Assembly: GCA_958295495.1 (NCBI GenBank) | Contig: OY282352.1 | Location: 3,160,548-3,224,547, forward strand | Reading direction: 5' to 3' | From: an uncultured Latescibacterota bacterium | Lineage (GTDB): Bacteria > Latescibacterota > UBA2968 > UBA8231 | DNA length: 64,000 nt | In this document: in pieces, positions 8,014 to 17,210 of the stretch | Numbering within the stretch: the first letter of the stretch is position 1 | Layout: the number at the start of each line of letters is the position of its first letter | The notes under the pieces: model-generated | What the model was told of the DNA's origin: nothing | Databases searched by the model: none | Seen by the model: the letters and a program-made list of their open reading frames with translations, nothing else | Position numbers and translations under genes: made by a program

Positions 8014-8274
8014 ATGGGACACATCAAAGTAAATGGACGGAAAGTTACCAACCCATTAGCCCGGGTGCTGATACCGACGACCGCTTTGCTGTTTTGGGCT
8101 TTTGTCGCGGCAATTGTTATCTGCGGGATTCTAATCGCGACCGGGTTGGTGTTCGTGGTGTCGATCCTCGTGTTGATCCTCACAGTCGGCGCGATGTTGC
8201 TATACGCCGCTGTTCGAATCGCGGTCACAGGATCGCGCTATTTTGCCAATTGGAACGAGAATAGACGGAGGTAA
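8014..8274 (+). CDS. small two-helix membrane protein
   Basis: An 86-residue protein with a basic N-terminus, two hydrophobic segments (about residues 18-42 and 44-66) and a basic tail (NWNENRRR). AGGAGG at 8003-8008 supports ATG 8014 over the GTG at 8008. It lies between leuD and leuB, two bases after one and four bases before the other, so it is surely cotranscribed. I do not recognise its family. Possible roles include an inner-membrane factor linked to branched-chain amino-acid flux or a passenger gene; the sequence does not decide. Confidence 0.7.
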   Translation: MGHIKVNGRKVTNPLARVLIPTTALLFWAFVAAIVICGILIATGLVFVVSILVLILTVGAMLLYAAVRIAVTGSRYFANWNENRRR

Positions 8275-8278
8275 ATAA

Positions 8279-9337
8279 TTGCACAAAATCGCCGTACTAC
8301 CCGGAGACGGAACAGGGCCTGAAGTGGTGGTTGAGGGGCTGAAAGCCCTCGACGCAGTGGCCGCCAAACAGGGATTCAAATACGAGGCCGTCGAGTTCGA
8401 CTTTGGCGGCGACCGCTACTTGCGCACCGGCGAGGTCTTGCCCGACTCGGCGTCCGACGACTTTAGGCAGTTCGATGCCATTTACCTAGGGGCCATCGGC
8501 CACCCCGACGTAAAGCCGGGTATCCTCGAAAAGGGCATTCTACTGAGGCTGCGCTTTGAGTTGGACCAGTACATCAATCTCCGCCCGGTCAAGCTCTATC
8601 CCAATGTGCCGACGCCGATCAAGGACAAAGGGCCGGAGGATATCGACTTCGTGGTGGTGCGCGAAAACACCGAGGGGTTGTACGCAGGTGCCGGTGGTTT
8701 CCTCAAGAAGGGTACGCCCGACGAGATCGCGGTACAGGAGTCAATCAACACTCGCAAAGGCGTCGAGCGCTGTCTGCGCTACGCCTTTGAGTACGCCCAG
8801 CGGCGCAACAAGGACAACACCTTGACGCTGTGCGGCAAGACCAACGTGCTGACCTATGCCTTCGATCTGTGGGAGCGGGCGTTCCACGAAATCGGCGCGG
8901 CCGACTATCCCTCCATCAAGCGCGACTACGCCCACGTCGATGCGATCTGCATGTGGATGGTCAAAAACCCCGAGTGGTTCGACGTGGTGGTCACCGACAA
9001 CATGTTCGGGGACATCATCACGGATTTGGGCGCGATGATCCAGGGCGGGATGGGCATTGCCGCCGGCGGCAATATCAATCCCGAAGGCGTGTCGATGTTC
9101 GAGCCGATCGGCGGTTCGGCTCCCAAGTACACCGGCCAGAATGTCATCAACCCGCTGGCCGCCATTGGCGCTTGCCAGCTCATGCTCGACACGCTCGGAG
9201 AGCGCGAGGGTGCCAGCATTTTGGAGGACGCTATCGTCTCGACGCTGACCAAACTCGACGATATGGGCGCGGGAAGAATGGGATATTCCACGGCGGAAGT
9301 CGGCGACCTAGTAGCCCAGGCCGTCGCCGACGCCTAG
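8279..9337 (+). CDS. leuB: 3-isopropylmalate dehydrogenase (isocitrate/isopropylmalate family)
   Basis: An NAD-dependent oxidative decarboxylase of the isocitrate/isopropylmalate/tartrate family, 352 residues. LPGDGTGPEVV is at the N-terminus. The substrate motif is VVRENTEGLYAG, as in archaeal and Thermotoga-type LeuB and homoisocitrate enzymes, not the enterobacterial form. Metal aspartates are in TDNMFGDIITDLG, and the cofactor loop GGSAPKYTGQNVINPLA follows. The operon context (leuA, leuC, leuD, cimA) argues for LeuB acting on 3-isopropylmalate and 3-methylmalate; isocitrate or homoisocitrate specificity cannot be excluded. The start is TTG 8279, seven bases after GGAGG. Confidence 0.9.
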   Translation: MHKIAVLPGDGTGPEVVVEGLKALDAVAAKQGFKYEAVEFDFGGDRYLRTGEVLPDSASDDFRQFDAIYLGAIGHPDVKPGILEKGILLRLRFELDQYINLRPVKLYPNVPTPIKDKGPEDIDFVVVRENTEGLYAGAGGFLKKGTPDEIAVQESINTRKGVERCLRYAFEYAQRRNKDNTLTLCGKTNVLTYAFDLWERAFHEIGAADYPSIKRDYAHVDAICMWMVKNPEWFDVVVTDNMFGDIITDLGAMIQGGMGIAAGGNINPEGVSMFEPIGGSAPKYTGQNVINPLAAIGACQLMLDTLGEREGASILEDAIVSTLTKLDDMGAGRMGYSTAEVGDLVAQAVADA

Positions 9338-9359
9338 GGCGATGGAGGAGAGCGACACC

Positions 9360-10934
9360 ATGCGCATCGAAGTGTATGACTCCACCCTGCGGGACGGCGC
9401 CCAAGCCGAGGGCATTTCCTATTCGCTAGAGGACAAGCTGCTGATTGCTCGGCGGCTGGATGCGCTTGGGGTCAATTACATCGAAGGGGGCTGGCCCAAC
9501 CCGACCAACCCCAAGGATCTGGCCTTTTTTCAGGAGGTCGAGAAGCTGGGCCTAAAGGCAAAAGTGACCGCCTTTGGCAGCACGCGCCGGGCCGGCGTGG
9601 CCCCAGAGGAGGACGCGACCCTGAACACGCTCCTCAAGGCCGCGACCGACAGCGTTTGCATCTTTGGCAAGAGCTGGACTTTGCACGTCGTCGAGGTGCT
9701 CAAGACCACGCTAGAAGAAAATCTGAAGCTGATTGAGGACTCGGTCGCCTATCTGGTCGCGCACGGTCGCGAGGCGATCTACGACGCCGAGCACTTTTTC
9801 GACGGCTATAAGGCCGATGCCGGCTACGCGGTCGAGACGCTGTTGGCGGCCGAGCGCGGTGGGGCGCGGATTTTGGTGCTCTGCGACACCAATGGCGGCA
9901 CTCTGACTAGCGAGATGGGCCAAATTGTCGAACAGGTCGCCGAGCGAGTTCGGGTTCCCTTTGGCATTCACGCGCACAACGATGCCGGCGTTGGCGTGGC
10001 CAATACCCTCGTGGCCGTGGAGCGGGGCGCGGTGCAAGTGCAAGGTACCTTCAACGGCTATGGCGAGCGTTGCGGCAACGCCAACCTGTGCGCCATCCTG
10101 CCCAACTTGGAGCTAAAGATGGGCTACCAGACCCTCGGCGAGGAGCGGCTCAAAGACCTGATGGACTTCTCCCGCTTCCTGAGCGAGATCGCCAATGTGT
10201 ACCACGACCACCGCCAGCCTTATGTCGGCGAGAGCGCATTTGCCCACAAGGGGGGCGTACACATCGACGCCATGACCAAGAACCCGCGCTGCTACGAACA
10301 CATCGATCCCGCAGCCACGGGCAACGAGCGGCGCTTCTTGGTCTCGGACCAAGCGGGCGGGGCCACGATCGTCAGCAAGCTCCAGCGATTTTTGCCCGAT
10401 ATAGAGAAGAGGGATCCGCTGGTGGGGCGGGTCTTGGAGCGGGTCAAGCGGTTGGAACACGAGGGCTATCAGTTCGAGGCGGCGGAGGGGTCGTTCGAGC
10501 TGCTGGCGCGCCGGGTCCAAGGCACGTACGAGGACTTATTCACGCTGATCAACTTCCGCACCATCAACCGCAGGACCGGGGTACGCGCCGAAGAAGCCGA
10601 GGCGATTGTCAAGGTCGCCATCGGTGCTGCCGAGTACCATACGGTCGCCGCCGGCGATGGCCCGGTCAACGCGCTCGACCAAGCGCTGCGCAAGGCGCTG
10701 GAGGAGGAGTTCCCCGCGCTGGAGCAGGTGCATTTGGAGGACTACAAGGTGCGGGTGTTGTCGAGCGGGGACGGGACCGCGGCCAAGGTGCGGGTGTTGA
10801 TCGAGTCTTCAGACGGCAAGGATGTGTGGGGGACGGTGGGGGTTTCGGAGAATGTGATCGAGGCGAGCTGGATCGCGCTGGCCGATAGCTTTCACTACAA
10901 GTTGATGAAGGACGCGCTGGCGGGAGGCTCATAA
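9360..10934 (+). CDS. cimA: (R)-citramalate synthase
   Basis: Condenses pyruvate and acetyl-CoA to citramalate, giving a threonine-independent route to 2-oxobutyrate and isoleucine. About 524 residues, the usual CimA length and longer than most short homocitrate synthases. VYDSTLRDGAQAEGISYS opens the TIM barrel, with FDGYKADAGYAVETL and the metal motif HAHNDAGVGVANTL. The C-terminal LeuA-type regulatory domain runs from about residue 400. ATG 9360 follows GGAGGAG; the ATG at 9342 has no such site. It closes the operon, so LeuCDB can serve both leucine and citramalate pathways. Confidence 0.94.
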   Translation: MRIEVYDSTLRDGAQAEGISYSLEDKLLIARRLDALGVNYIEGGWPNPTNPKDLAFFQEVEKLGLKAKVTAFGSTRRAGVAPEEDATLNTLLKAATDSVCIFGKSWTLHVVEVLKTTLEENLKLIEDSVAYLVAHGREAIYDAEHFFDGYKADAGYAVETLLAAERGGARILVLCDTNGGTLTSEMGQIVEQVAERVRVPFGIHAHNDAGVGVANTLVAVERGAVQVQGTFNGYGERCGNANLCAILPNLELKMGYQTLGEERLKDLMDFSRFLSEIANVYHDHRQPYVGESAFAHKGGVHIDAMTKNPRCYEHIDPAATGNERRFLVSDQAGGATIVSKLQRFLPDIEKRDPLVGRVLERVKRLEHEGYQFEAAEGSFELLARRVQGTYEDLFTLINFRTINRRTGVRAEEAEAIVKVAIGAAEYHTVAAGDGPVNALDQALRKALEEEFPALEQVHLEDYKVRVLSSGDGTAAKVRVLIESSDGKDVWGTVGVSENVIEASWIALADSFHYKLMKDALAGGS

Positions 10935-11217
10935 GCAGCTCTTGTGGGTTGCAGGAACGGTACGCCGCATTGTGGATCGTGCTGGCGCTGGTGTTCATGG
11001 CTTGACGAGCACTACGTCTTTCTGATTCGGCCCCGTCGTGCTGGGCATCGGGGTTCACCGGCGGCCGGCCGCGCGGATACCGGGCGCACACCTACCGTCT
11101 AACGGAAGTGCTCTTTCAGGCGTTGGTGGCGGAAGGCTTCGCGTGGGATTCCGGCTTGTACTTTTTTTAACGGATCGAGACATTGTCCCGACCGCCGCTG
11201 AGGAGGATATTTGATTC
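10935..11217. other. gap without a supported gene
   Basis: 283 bases between cimA and the truncated ATPase gene. Short open stretches exist, for example one ending in a T8 run at 11163-11170, but none has a family resemblance. It is probably decayed sequence at the edge of the accessory region. Confidence 0.5.
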
Positions 11218-11857
11218 GTGCGCCGATTCAATACAGAAGGCCCTGTCCGGCCCGACAAGCACTACGTCATCCCACCGCTGGACAGGTTGGATATCAATGA
11301 AATCCTCGACATGATTCGGGACGAACGGTACTTCGTGCTGCATGCGCCGCGGCAGACGGGGAAGACCTCTGCCCTGATACGTGAATGCCGACGGTGGCCT
11401 GAACCTCGATAAACTGCTCGCAGCCTTCCAAGCATTTTTTCGCGAGCACTCCGAGCACTGGCTGGAACGGTTCGAGTACCGAGAAGCCGGCCCACAGTTG
11501 ATTCTACAGGCGTTTTTGCAGCGGGTGGTCAACGGCGGTGGTCGGCTCGAGCGGGAATACGGCTTGGGTCGGGGTCGCACCGATTTGCTGATTCGGTGGC
11601 CTGTGGGCGATGGTCCATCAGAGCTATGGAGTGCGTTCGTCATTGAGTGCAAGGTCTGGTACGAAGGGCAACGCCAGAGCTCGGCGGGCACCATCTGCCG
11701 GGGCCTTGATCAGACGGTCGGCTACATGGATCGTTGCGGGAGCGAGGCTGGTCACCTGATTATCTTTGATCGCACAGAAGGCAAGCGCTGGGAAGAGAAG
11801 GTGTTCCGCCGCGAGGTGCGCCGGGACCGTCGCACGATCATCGTGTGGGGCGTGTAG
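11218..11857 (+). pseudogene. internally deleted ATPase/nuclease of the AAA ATP-binding family
   Basis: GTG 11218, after GAGGAGGAT, opens a 64-codon piece with the family start FNTEGPVRPDKHYVIPPLDR and Walker A APRQTGKTS, then stops at 11412. From about 11395 a second frame continues to 11857 with the C-terminal nuclease-like part (ERFEYREAGPQLILQAFLQ, GRGRTDLLIRW, FVIECKVW). The ATPase core with Walker B and sensors is absent, and the halves are in different frames. In intact relatives these parts form one protein of roughly 450-550 residues. A deletion plus frameshift has removed the middle. Confidence 0.7.
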
Positions 11858-12022
11858 TTCTATACTGAAGTGGCGATCTCTATTCCTATGATTTTCTCGA
11901 CGCGGACGTGCTTTTGACCCTGATTCGCAGTCGATTCAAGCTGTGCGAAGTGCCGGTTTGGTGCCAACTGCCCTGCTCACCCCGGGCGTTATACTTCCAC
12001 CATCTATGTTGAGGACGACGCC

Positions 12023-12640
12023 ATGACCCAAGCAACGACCCCAACGACCTCTCAGGACGCCTTGGACGCCCTCCTGTGCGACATTATGCCATCCCAAGGC
12101 TGCTGGAGCGACGAACAATACCTGTGGCTCACGGACCAAACCCGCCGCTTGGTCGAGTTCACCGATGGCCGTATCGAGGAACTACCTATGCCCACCGCCA
12201 CGCACCAAATCATCCTTGCCTTTCTCTATGACCTGTTCAAGCCCTACCTTAAACCTCGAGGGGGCATTGTCTTGTTCTCGGGATTGCGGATGCGCGTTCG
12301 CGAGGGCAAGTTCCGCGAGCCGGACCTGCTGCTGCTGCTCGACCGCTCGGATCCTCGCAACCAAGACCGCTTCTGGCTGGGTGCGGACTTGGTGGTGGAA
12401 GTCGTCAGCCCGGGCGATCCAGCTCGGGATCTCGTCACCAAACGCACGGACTATGCAGAGGTGGGTATCCCCGAGTATTGGATCGCCGATCCCCGCTTTG
12501 AGACCGTCAGTGTGCTCACCCTCGCCGGGGACATCTATATCGAACACGGCGCGTTTTCCCGCGGCGATACGGCGACCTCGCCGCTGTTAGGTGACTTCGC
12601 CGTTGACGTGACGGCCCTGTTCGACGATGCCGAGGGATAG
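12023..12640 (+). CDS. Uma2-family (DUF820) restriction endonuclease-like protein
   Basis: A 205-residue protein of the Uma2/DUF820 group, a PD-(D/E)XK nuclease-like fold spread in cyanobacteria and several candidate phyla. Active-site positions are visible as the Asp of FREPDLLLLLD, the Glu of ADLVVEVVSPG and the Lys of DLVTKRTDYA. It ends with the usual beta-hairpin tail (FAVDVTALFD). A close paralogue lies at 18393. It stands alone among decayed nuclease genes, with an AAA-ATPase/nuclease gene following. Cellular targets of this family are unknown. Confidence 0.85.
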   Translation: MTQATTPTTSQDALDALLCDIMPSQGCWSDEQYLWLTDQTRRLVEFTDGRIEELPMPTATHQIILAFLYDLFKPYLKPRGGIVLFSGLRMRVREGKFREPDLLLLLDRSDPRNQDRFWLGADLVVEVVSPGDPARDLVTKRTDYAEVGIPEYWIADPRFETVSVLTLAGDIYIEHGAFSRGDTATSPLLGDFAVDVTALFDDAEG

Positions 12641-12686
12641 GAGCCTCCTTGTCGCACTGCCATGAACGGTTGAATGGAGTTCGGCC

Positions 12687-14237
12687 ATGCAGGCCAAGCG
12701 CAAACTGCCCATCGGCATTCAGACCTTCCGCGAGCTTCGCGAGGACCACTGCTACTACGTGGATAAGACCGCCTACATCCGGCGGCTGGTGCAAGAGGGC
12801 AAGCACTACTTTCTCTCCCGCCCGCGCCGGTTCGGCAAGAGTCTCCTCATTGATACCCTCAAGGAGCTGTTCGAGGGCAACGAGCCCCTGTTCAAAGGGC
12901 TGGACATCTACGAGGGCTGGGACTGGTCGGTGCGCCATCCCGTCGTGCGGTTGAGCTTCGGCGGCGGCAACTTCAAGGAGCCGGGCTACCTACAGGCGAA
13001 CCTCATGGCGCAACTGGACGCCATCGGACGCCGGGCGCAGGTGACCTCCGAATACGCCACGGCACCGGGGCGTTTCGCCCATCTGCTGGAGGCACTCCAC
13101 GAACAGACCGGTCAGCGTGTCGCGGTGCTGATCGACGAATACGACAAGCCCATTTTGGACGCGCTGGACGCGCCAAAGGTCGCCCGCGCTAACCGCGATT
13201 TTCTGCGCGGCGTCTATGCGGTCATCAAGGACAGCGACGCGCACGTCAAGTTCACCCTGCTGACTGGGGTGAGCAAATTCTCCAAGGTCAGCCTGTTCTC
13301 CGGCCTGAATAATCTCAGAGACCTCACCCTGTCTCCCCGCTACTCGGCCCTGTGCGGATACACCGACGCGGACTTGGACGCGGTGTTCGCACCGGAGTTG
13401 CCCGGCTTGGATCGGCAGGAAATCCGGCACTGGTACAACGGCTACAACTGGCTGGGCGAGGAGAAGGTCTATAATCCCTTCGACATTCTCCTGCTCTTTG
13501 CCGAGCGCCGATTCGGGGCCTACTGGTTCGAGACCGGCACGCCGACGTTTCTGCTCGATACGCTGGTAGCACGCCGGGTCGGCTCCCTGGCGCTCGACGG
13601 CATGCTCGGCAGCGACGCGCTGCTGTCCGCCTTTGACGTGGACCACATCGCCACTGAGGCCCTGCTGTTCCAGACCGGCTACCTCACCATCCAGAACGAA
13701 GAGGACCGTGGCGGGCGGATGTACTACCGATTGGGCTACCCCAACCGGGAGGTGCGGCAAAGCCTGAACGAGAGCCTACTGAACCGCTTGGCGGACAATC
13801 CGTCGCACGGGACAGAGTTCGGGGCCCGGCTGTACGACCTGCTCTTGACCAACGACTTCGCTGGCTTGGAAACGCTGTTCAAGGCCTTCTTCGCCGGCAT
13901 CCCCTACCAGTGGCACACCAAGAACAACATCGCCGACTACGAGGGCTATTACGCCAGCGTGTTCTATTCCTGCTTTGCGGCGCTGGGGCTGGACATCACG
14001 GTAGAGGACAGTAGTAGTCACGGTCGCGTTGACATGGCAGTAGTTTTCAACGCCAGCGTGTATCTGTTCGAGTTCAAGGTGGTGGAATCAGCCCCGGAGG
14101 GTGCGGGCTTGGCGCAGTTGCAGGCGCGGGGCTACGCAGACAAATATCGCGGGTCGGGTCGGCCGGTGCATCTGATCGCGGTAGAGTTCAGCAAAGAGAC
14201 CCGCAACGTGGCGGCCTTGGAGGTGGAGCCAGCGTGA
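12687..14237 (+). CDS. AAA-ATPase-like / PD-(D/E)XK nuclease family protein
   Basis: A 516-residue protein of the AAA-ATPase_like plus PDDEXK_9 (DUF1703) group. The N-terminal LPIGIQTFRELREDHCYYVD is the family start, followed by a modified P-loop (RPRRFGKSLLIDTLKELF), the Walker B-like VLIDEYDKP and LTGVSKFSKVSLFSGLNNL. The C-terminal nuclease-like part has GRVDMAVVF and YLFEFKVVE, providing the Asp and Glu-x-Lys triad. Family members are common, often multicopy, and of unknown function; a mobile or defence link is suspected. The ORF is intact. The ATG choice gives the canonical start. Confidence 0.85.
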   Translation: MQAKRKLPIGIQTFRELREDHCYYVDKTAYIRRLVQEGKHYFLSRPRRFGKSLLIDTLKELFEGNEPLFKGLDIYEGWDWSVRHPVVRLSFGGGNFKEPGYLQANLMAQLDAIGRRAQVTSEYATAPGRFAHLLEALHEQTGQRVAVLIDEYDKPILDALDAPKVARANRDFLRGVYAVIKDSDAHVKFTLLTGVSKFSKVSLFSGLNNLRDLTLSPRYSALCGYTDADLDAVFAPELPGLDRQEIRHWYNGYNWLGEEKVYNPFDILLLFAERRFGAYWFETGTPTFLLDTLVARRVGSLALDGMLGSDALLSAFDVDHIATEALLFQTGYLTIQNEEDRGGRMYYRLGYPNREVRQSLNESLLNRLADNPSHGTEFGARLYDLLLTNDFAGLETLFKAFFAGIPYQWHTKNNIADYEGYYASVFYSCFAALGLDITVEDSSSHGRVDMAVVFNASVYLFEFKVVESAPEGAGLAQLQARGYADKYRGSGRPVHLIAVEFSKETRNVAALEVEPA

Positions 14238-14360
14238 GCTTGGCGATGTGTAATGCGCGCCGGCCGGTTCGCGGTCGTGCCGTCGCTCTTGGGAGGCCCG
14301 CCCTTGGCCTATCTGCCGGGCCTCAACTACTCCGACCTGATCGCGGTTGAAGCGCGGGAA

Positions 14361-14630
14361 ATGGCGGGCCATTCGTTCAACATCCGCGCGTTGACTGCGC
14401 CGCATTTAGCTCGTTTAGAGGCTTGGGTAGCGCAGCGCGTACTCAACAGACTGCGTTGGTTCGCCGAGAACTTTGAGGCGATTAGGCCCGAAGAACTTAC
14501 AGGACAATTTCCGAGTGGGTTCAAACTGCGTGTCGGCAATTACCGCGTTTTCTATATTTGTGACCAGACGGAACGGAAGATAGTTGTTCAGTTTGTTAGG
14601 CATCGGCGCGAAGTGTACAAGACTAGATAA
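14361..14630 (+). CDS. RelE/ParE-family toxin-like protein
   Basis: 89 residues matching the RelE toxin pattern: a helix pair (ARLEAWVAQRVLNRLRWFAE), then beta strands FKLRVGNYRVFY and IVVQFVRHRREVY with the basic residues expected in mRNA-cleaving members. The frame is open back to 14253; the extra N-terminal 36 residues have no RelE counterpart, so ATG 14361 is preferred, but no strong ribosome-binding site decides this. No antitoxin gene is recognised on either side. It may be an orphan or part of a degraded pair. Confidence 0.65.
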   Translation: MAGHSFNIRALTAPHLARLEAWVAQRVLNRLRWFAENFEAIRPEELTGQFPSGFKLRVGNYRVFYICDQTERKIVVQFVRHRREVYKTR

Positions 14631-14731
14631 AAAGGAGCGGCGTTGACGTACTCGATTTCAAGCACCTTAGATTCGCCAGTTGGCGTCGATTCTATGGAGG
14701 TCTTGCGCCACCTAGAAAAAGGAGCATGGCG

Positions 14732-14812
14732 ATGAACATACTAAACGACGGCAACATTATGTTCGGGATTCAGGTGGCCGAACTAGCTGTCGGCGCGACG
14801 GGAACGGAGTGA
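14732..14812 (+). CDS. possible 26-residue peptide before argJ
   Basis: ATG 14732 lies ten bases after AAAAAGGAG and runs 26 codons to TGA 14810, six bases before argJ. There is no recognised family. A good ribosome-binding site and tight spacing allow a leader or coupling peptide, but chance is equally possible. Confidence 0.25.
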   Translation: MNILNDGNIMFGIQVAELAVGATGTE

Positions 14813-14817
14813 GCACT

Positions 14818-16014
14818 ATGAGAATTATCGAGGGAGGAGGGGTCACTTCTCCGAGTGGATACCAAGCGGCCGGCATCCAGACCGGGATCAAGGAGTCGGG
14901 CGCTAAGGATTTGGCGCTGGTGTATTCGACGCGCCCGGCCAATGCCGCCGCGGTGTACACCACCAACAAGGTGCAGGGAGCGCCAATTGCCATTGACCGC
15001 GAGCACCTCGCCGACGGCAAGGCGCGGGCCGTCATCCTCAACAGCGGCAACGCCAATGTCTGCAACGGCGATGTCGGCTTGGACCACGCCCGACGGATGT
15101 GTTCCTCAGTAGCAGCCGAGCTGGGCCTGCAAACGGAAGAGGTGCTGGTTTGCTCCACCGGCTTGATCGGTGTGCCGCTGCCGATCGCCAAAATCGAAAC
15201 GGGCATCCCGCGGGTCGTCGCGGCCTTGTCCGCAGAAGGCGGTGCTGCCGCCGAGGCGATCATGACCACGGACACCCTTCCCAAGAGCTGTGCCGTCGAG
15301 GTCGAGCTGGAGTCGGGCCGCGCCGTCGTCGGGGCGATGGCCAAAGGGGCCGCGATGATCGCCCCTAACATGGCGACGATGCTGTCGGTGGTAACCACGG
15401 ACGCGGCCTTGTCCAGCGGACAACTGCAGGAACTTCTGTCGCAGGCCATACAGCGCACGTTCAACTGCATCACGGTTGACGGCGACATGAGCACGAGCGA
15501 CACGGTGATCCTGATGGCCAATGGCGATGGCTCGGGAGAGAAGCTGGGCGAGCGCGACGCCGAGTGCCTATACGAGGGCATTGAATACGCGTGCCGGCAG
15601 ATGGCCCAAGCCATCGCGCGCGACGCCGAGGGATCGTCCAAGCTGATCACCATAGCGGTGCGCGGGGCCGCCACTGAAGCTGATGCGAGACAGGTCGGCA
15701 TCGCGGTGGCCAACTCAAGCCTTGTGAAGACCGCGGCGTTTGGCAACGACCCTAACTGGGGGCGCATTCTGTGCGCGATGGGGTACGCCGGCGTCGATTT
15801 CGACCCCGAGACCGCGTACGTGTCGCTGTGCGGCACCAACATCTACGGCAACGGTGCCGGTCTCGATTTCGACGAAGATAAACTGAGCGCAGCCATGCAG
15901 GCGGAGGAAATGGCCATTGACATCGACTTGGCGATGGGCAAGGCCGCGGCTGAAATTTTCACCTGCGATCTGACGTACGAGTACGTGCGCCTGAACGCCG
16001 AATACACCACCTGA
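14818..16014 (+). CDS. argJ: bifunctional glutamate N-acetyltransferase / amino-acid N-acetyltransferase
   Basis: ArgJ moves the acetyl group from N-acetylornithine to glutamate (and in bifunctional forms also uses acetyl-CoA), recycling acetyl in arginine synthesis. About 398 residues. The autocleavage site is visible in APNMATMLSVVTTD, where the Thr of ATM becomes the N-terminal nucleophile of the beta chain. Other family stretches are LNSGNANVCNG, DPNWGRILCAMGYAG and the C-terminal DLTYEYVRLNAEYTT. ATG 14818 is used; a GTG at 14809 is possible. The next gene starts six bases later. Confidence 0.96.
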   Translation: MRIIEGGGVTSPSGYQAAGIQTGIKESGAKDLALVYSTRPANAAAVYTTNKVQGAPIAIDREHLADGKARAVILNSGNANVCNGDVGLDHARRMCSSVAAELGLQTEEVLVCSTGLIGVPLPIAKIETGIPRVVAALSAEGGAAAEAIMTTDTLPKSCAVEVELESGRAVVGAMAKGAAMIAPNMATMLSVVTTDAALSSGQLQELLSQAIQRTFNCITVDGDMSTSDTVILMANGDGSGEKLGERDAECLYEGIEYACRQMAQAIARDAEGSSKLITIAVRGAATEADARQVGIAVANSSLVKTAAFGNDPNWGRILCAMGYAGVDFDPETAYVSLCGTNIYGNGAGLDFDEDKLSAAMQAEEMAIDIDLAMGKAAAEIFTCDLTYEYVRLNAEYTT

Positions 16015-16020
16015 GGAACT

Positions 16021-17202
16021 ATGCCACTTTCGCACAATGTACAGCGCGTCCAGCCGTCGGTCACCATGCAGATTTCGGCCCGGGCCGCGGCCATGCAGCG
16101 CGCTGGTATTGACGTGATTTCCCTGTCGGCGGGCGAGCCGGATTTCGATACGCCACAAAACGTCAAAGACGCCGGCATCCGCGCCATTGCCGAGGGCTTT
16201 ACTAAGTACACCACCCCGGGGTCGGGGATCATGGAGCTCAAGGAGGCGATCTGCCGCAAATTTGAGCGCGACAACGGCTTGGTTTATACAACCGACGAAG
16301 TGATCGTCAACAATGGGGCCAAGCACTCGCTCTTTTTGGCGGTCGCGGCATTGGTCAACCCCGGGGACGAGGTCATTATCCCCACGCCCTATTGGGTGAC
16401 CTATCGGGAGCAGCCGCGGCTAGTGGGCGGCGAGCCGGTGATCGTCGAGACCCAAGCCGCCAACGGCCTCAAGCTCACCGCGGACGAGTTTTGCGCCGTC
16501 ATCACGCCCCGCACCCGGATGCTCTTTTTGTGCTCGCCGTCCAATCCCAGCGGCGCGGTGTACACCCGCGAGGAGTTGGAGAGCTTGGCGGCGGTGGCCG
16601 TGGAGCACGGGGTCTATGTGCTCAGCGACGAAATTTACGAGAAGCTGATCTACGACGGGGCCGAGCACCACTCGATTGCAGCTTGTAGTCCGGAGGCCAA
16701 GGAACTTAGCATTGTGGTCAATGGGGTGTCTAAAGCCTATTCGATGACCGGTTGGCGCATCGGCTACACGGGTGCCAGCGAGGAGATCATCGCCGGAATG
16801 GACAAGGTGCAAAGCCAGGAAGTGTCGCACCCTTCGTCCATGGCGCAGAAAGCGGCCGTCGAGGCCCTCAATGGCCCGCAGGAGTCGGTTGAGGAAATGC
16901 GCCAAGCCTTTGATGCGCGGCGGTGCTACATGGTCGAGCGACTCAACGCCATAGAGGGAGTGGAATGCGCGTTGCCGCAGGGGGCTTTTTACGCCTATCC
17001 CGATGTCGCCGCGTACTACGGCGGCCAAGTCCGCGACTCAGTGGCATTGTGCGAGTATCTGCTCGCAGAGGGCAAGGTCGCCTGCGTACCGGGTGCGGGC
17101 TTTGGCACCCGGAAGCACATTCGTCTTTCTTACGCGACCTCTATGGAGCAAATCGAGCGAGCCATGGACCGGGTCGAAGAGATTTTAGGGCGTCTCTATT
17201 AA
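16021..17202 (+). CDS. class I pyridoxal-phosphate aminotransferase (aspartate type)
   Basis: 393 residues of fold-type I aminotransferase subgroup I, close to bacterial AspB/AspC type Ib enzymes. The start has the typical ISLSAGEPDFDTP-like stretch and KYTTPGSG. Asn and Tyr that bind the cofactor lie in SPSNPSGAVY and LSDEIYEKLIYDG. The Schiff-base Lys is in VNGVSKAYSMTGWRIGY. The C-terminal FGTRKHIRLSYA carries the substrate-binding Arg. Likely aspartate/2-oxoglutarate transamination. It starts six bases after argJ and is preceded by GAGGAA, so the two are cotranscribed. Confidence 0.92.
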   Translation: MPLSHNVQRVQPSVTMQISARAAAMQRAGIDVISLSAGEPDFDTPQNVKDAGIRAIAEGFTKYTTPGSGIMELKEAICRKFERDNGLVYTTDEVIVNNGAKHSLFLAVAALVNPGDEVIIPTPYWVTYREQPRLVGGEPVIVETQAANGLKLTADEFCAVITPRTRMLFLCSPSNPSGAVYTREELESLAAVAVEHGVYVLSDEIYEKLIYDGAEHHSIAACSPEAKELSIVVNGVSKAYSMTGWRIGYTGASEEIIAGMDKVQSQEVSHPSSMAQKAAVEALNGPQESVEEMRQAFDARRCYMVERLNAIEGVECALPQGAFYAYPDVAAYYGGQVRDSVALCEYLLAEGKVACVPGAGFGTRKHIRLSYATSMEQIERAMDRVEEILGRLY

Positions 17203-17210
17203 GAATGTAG

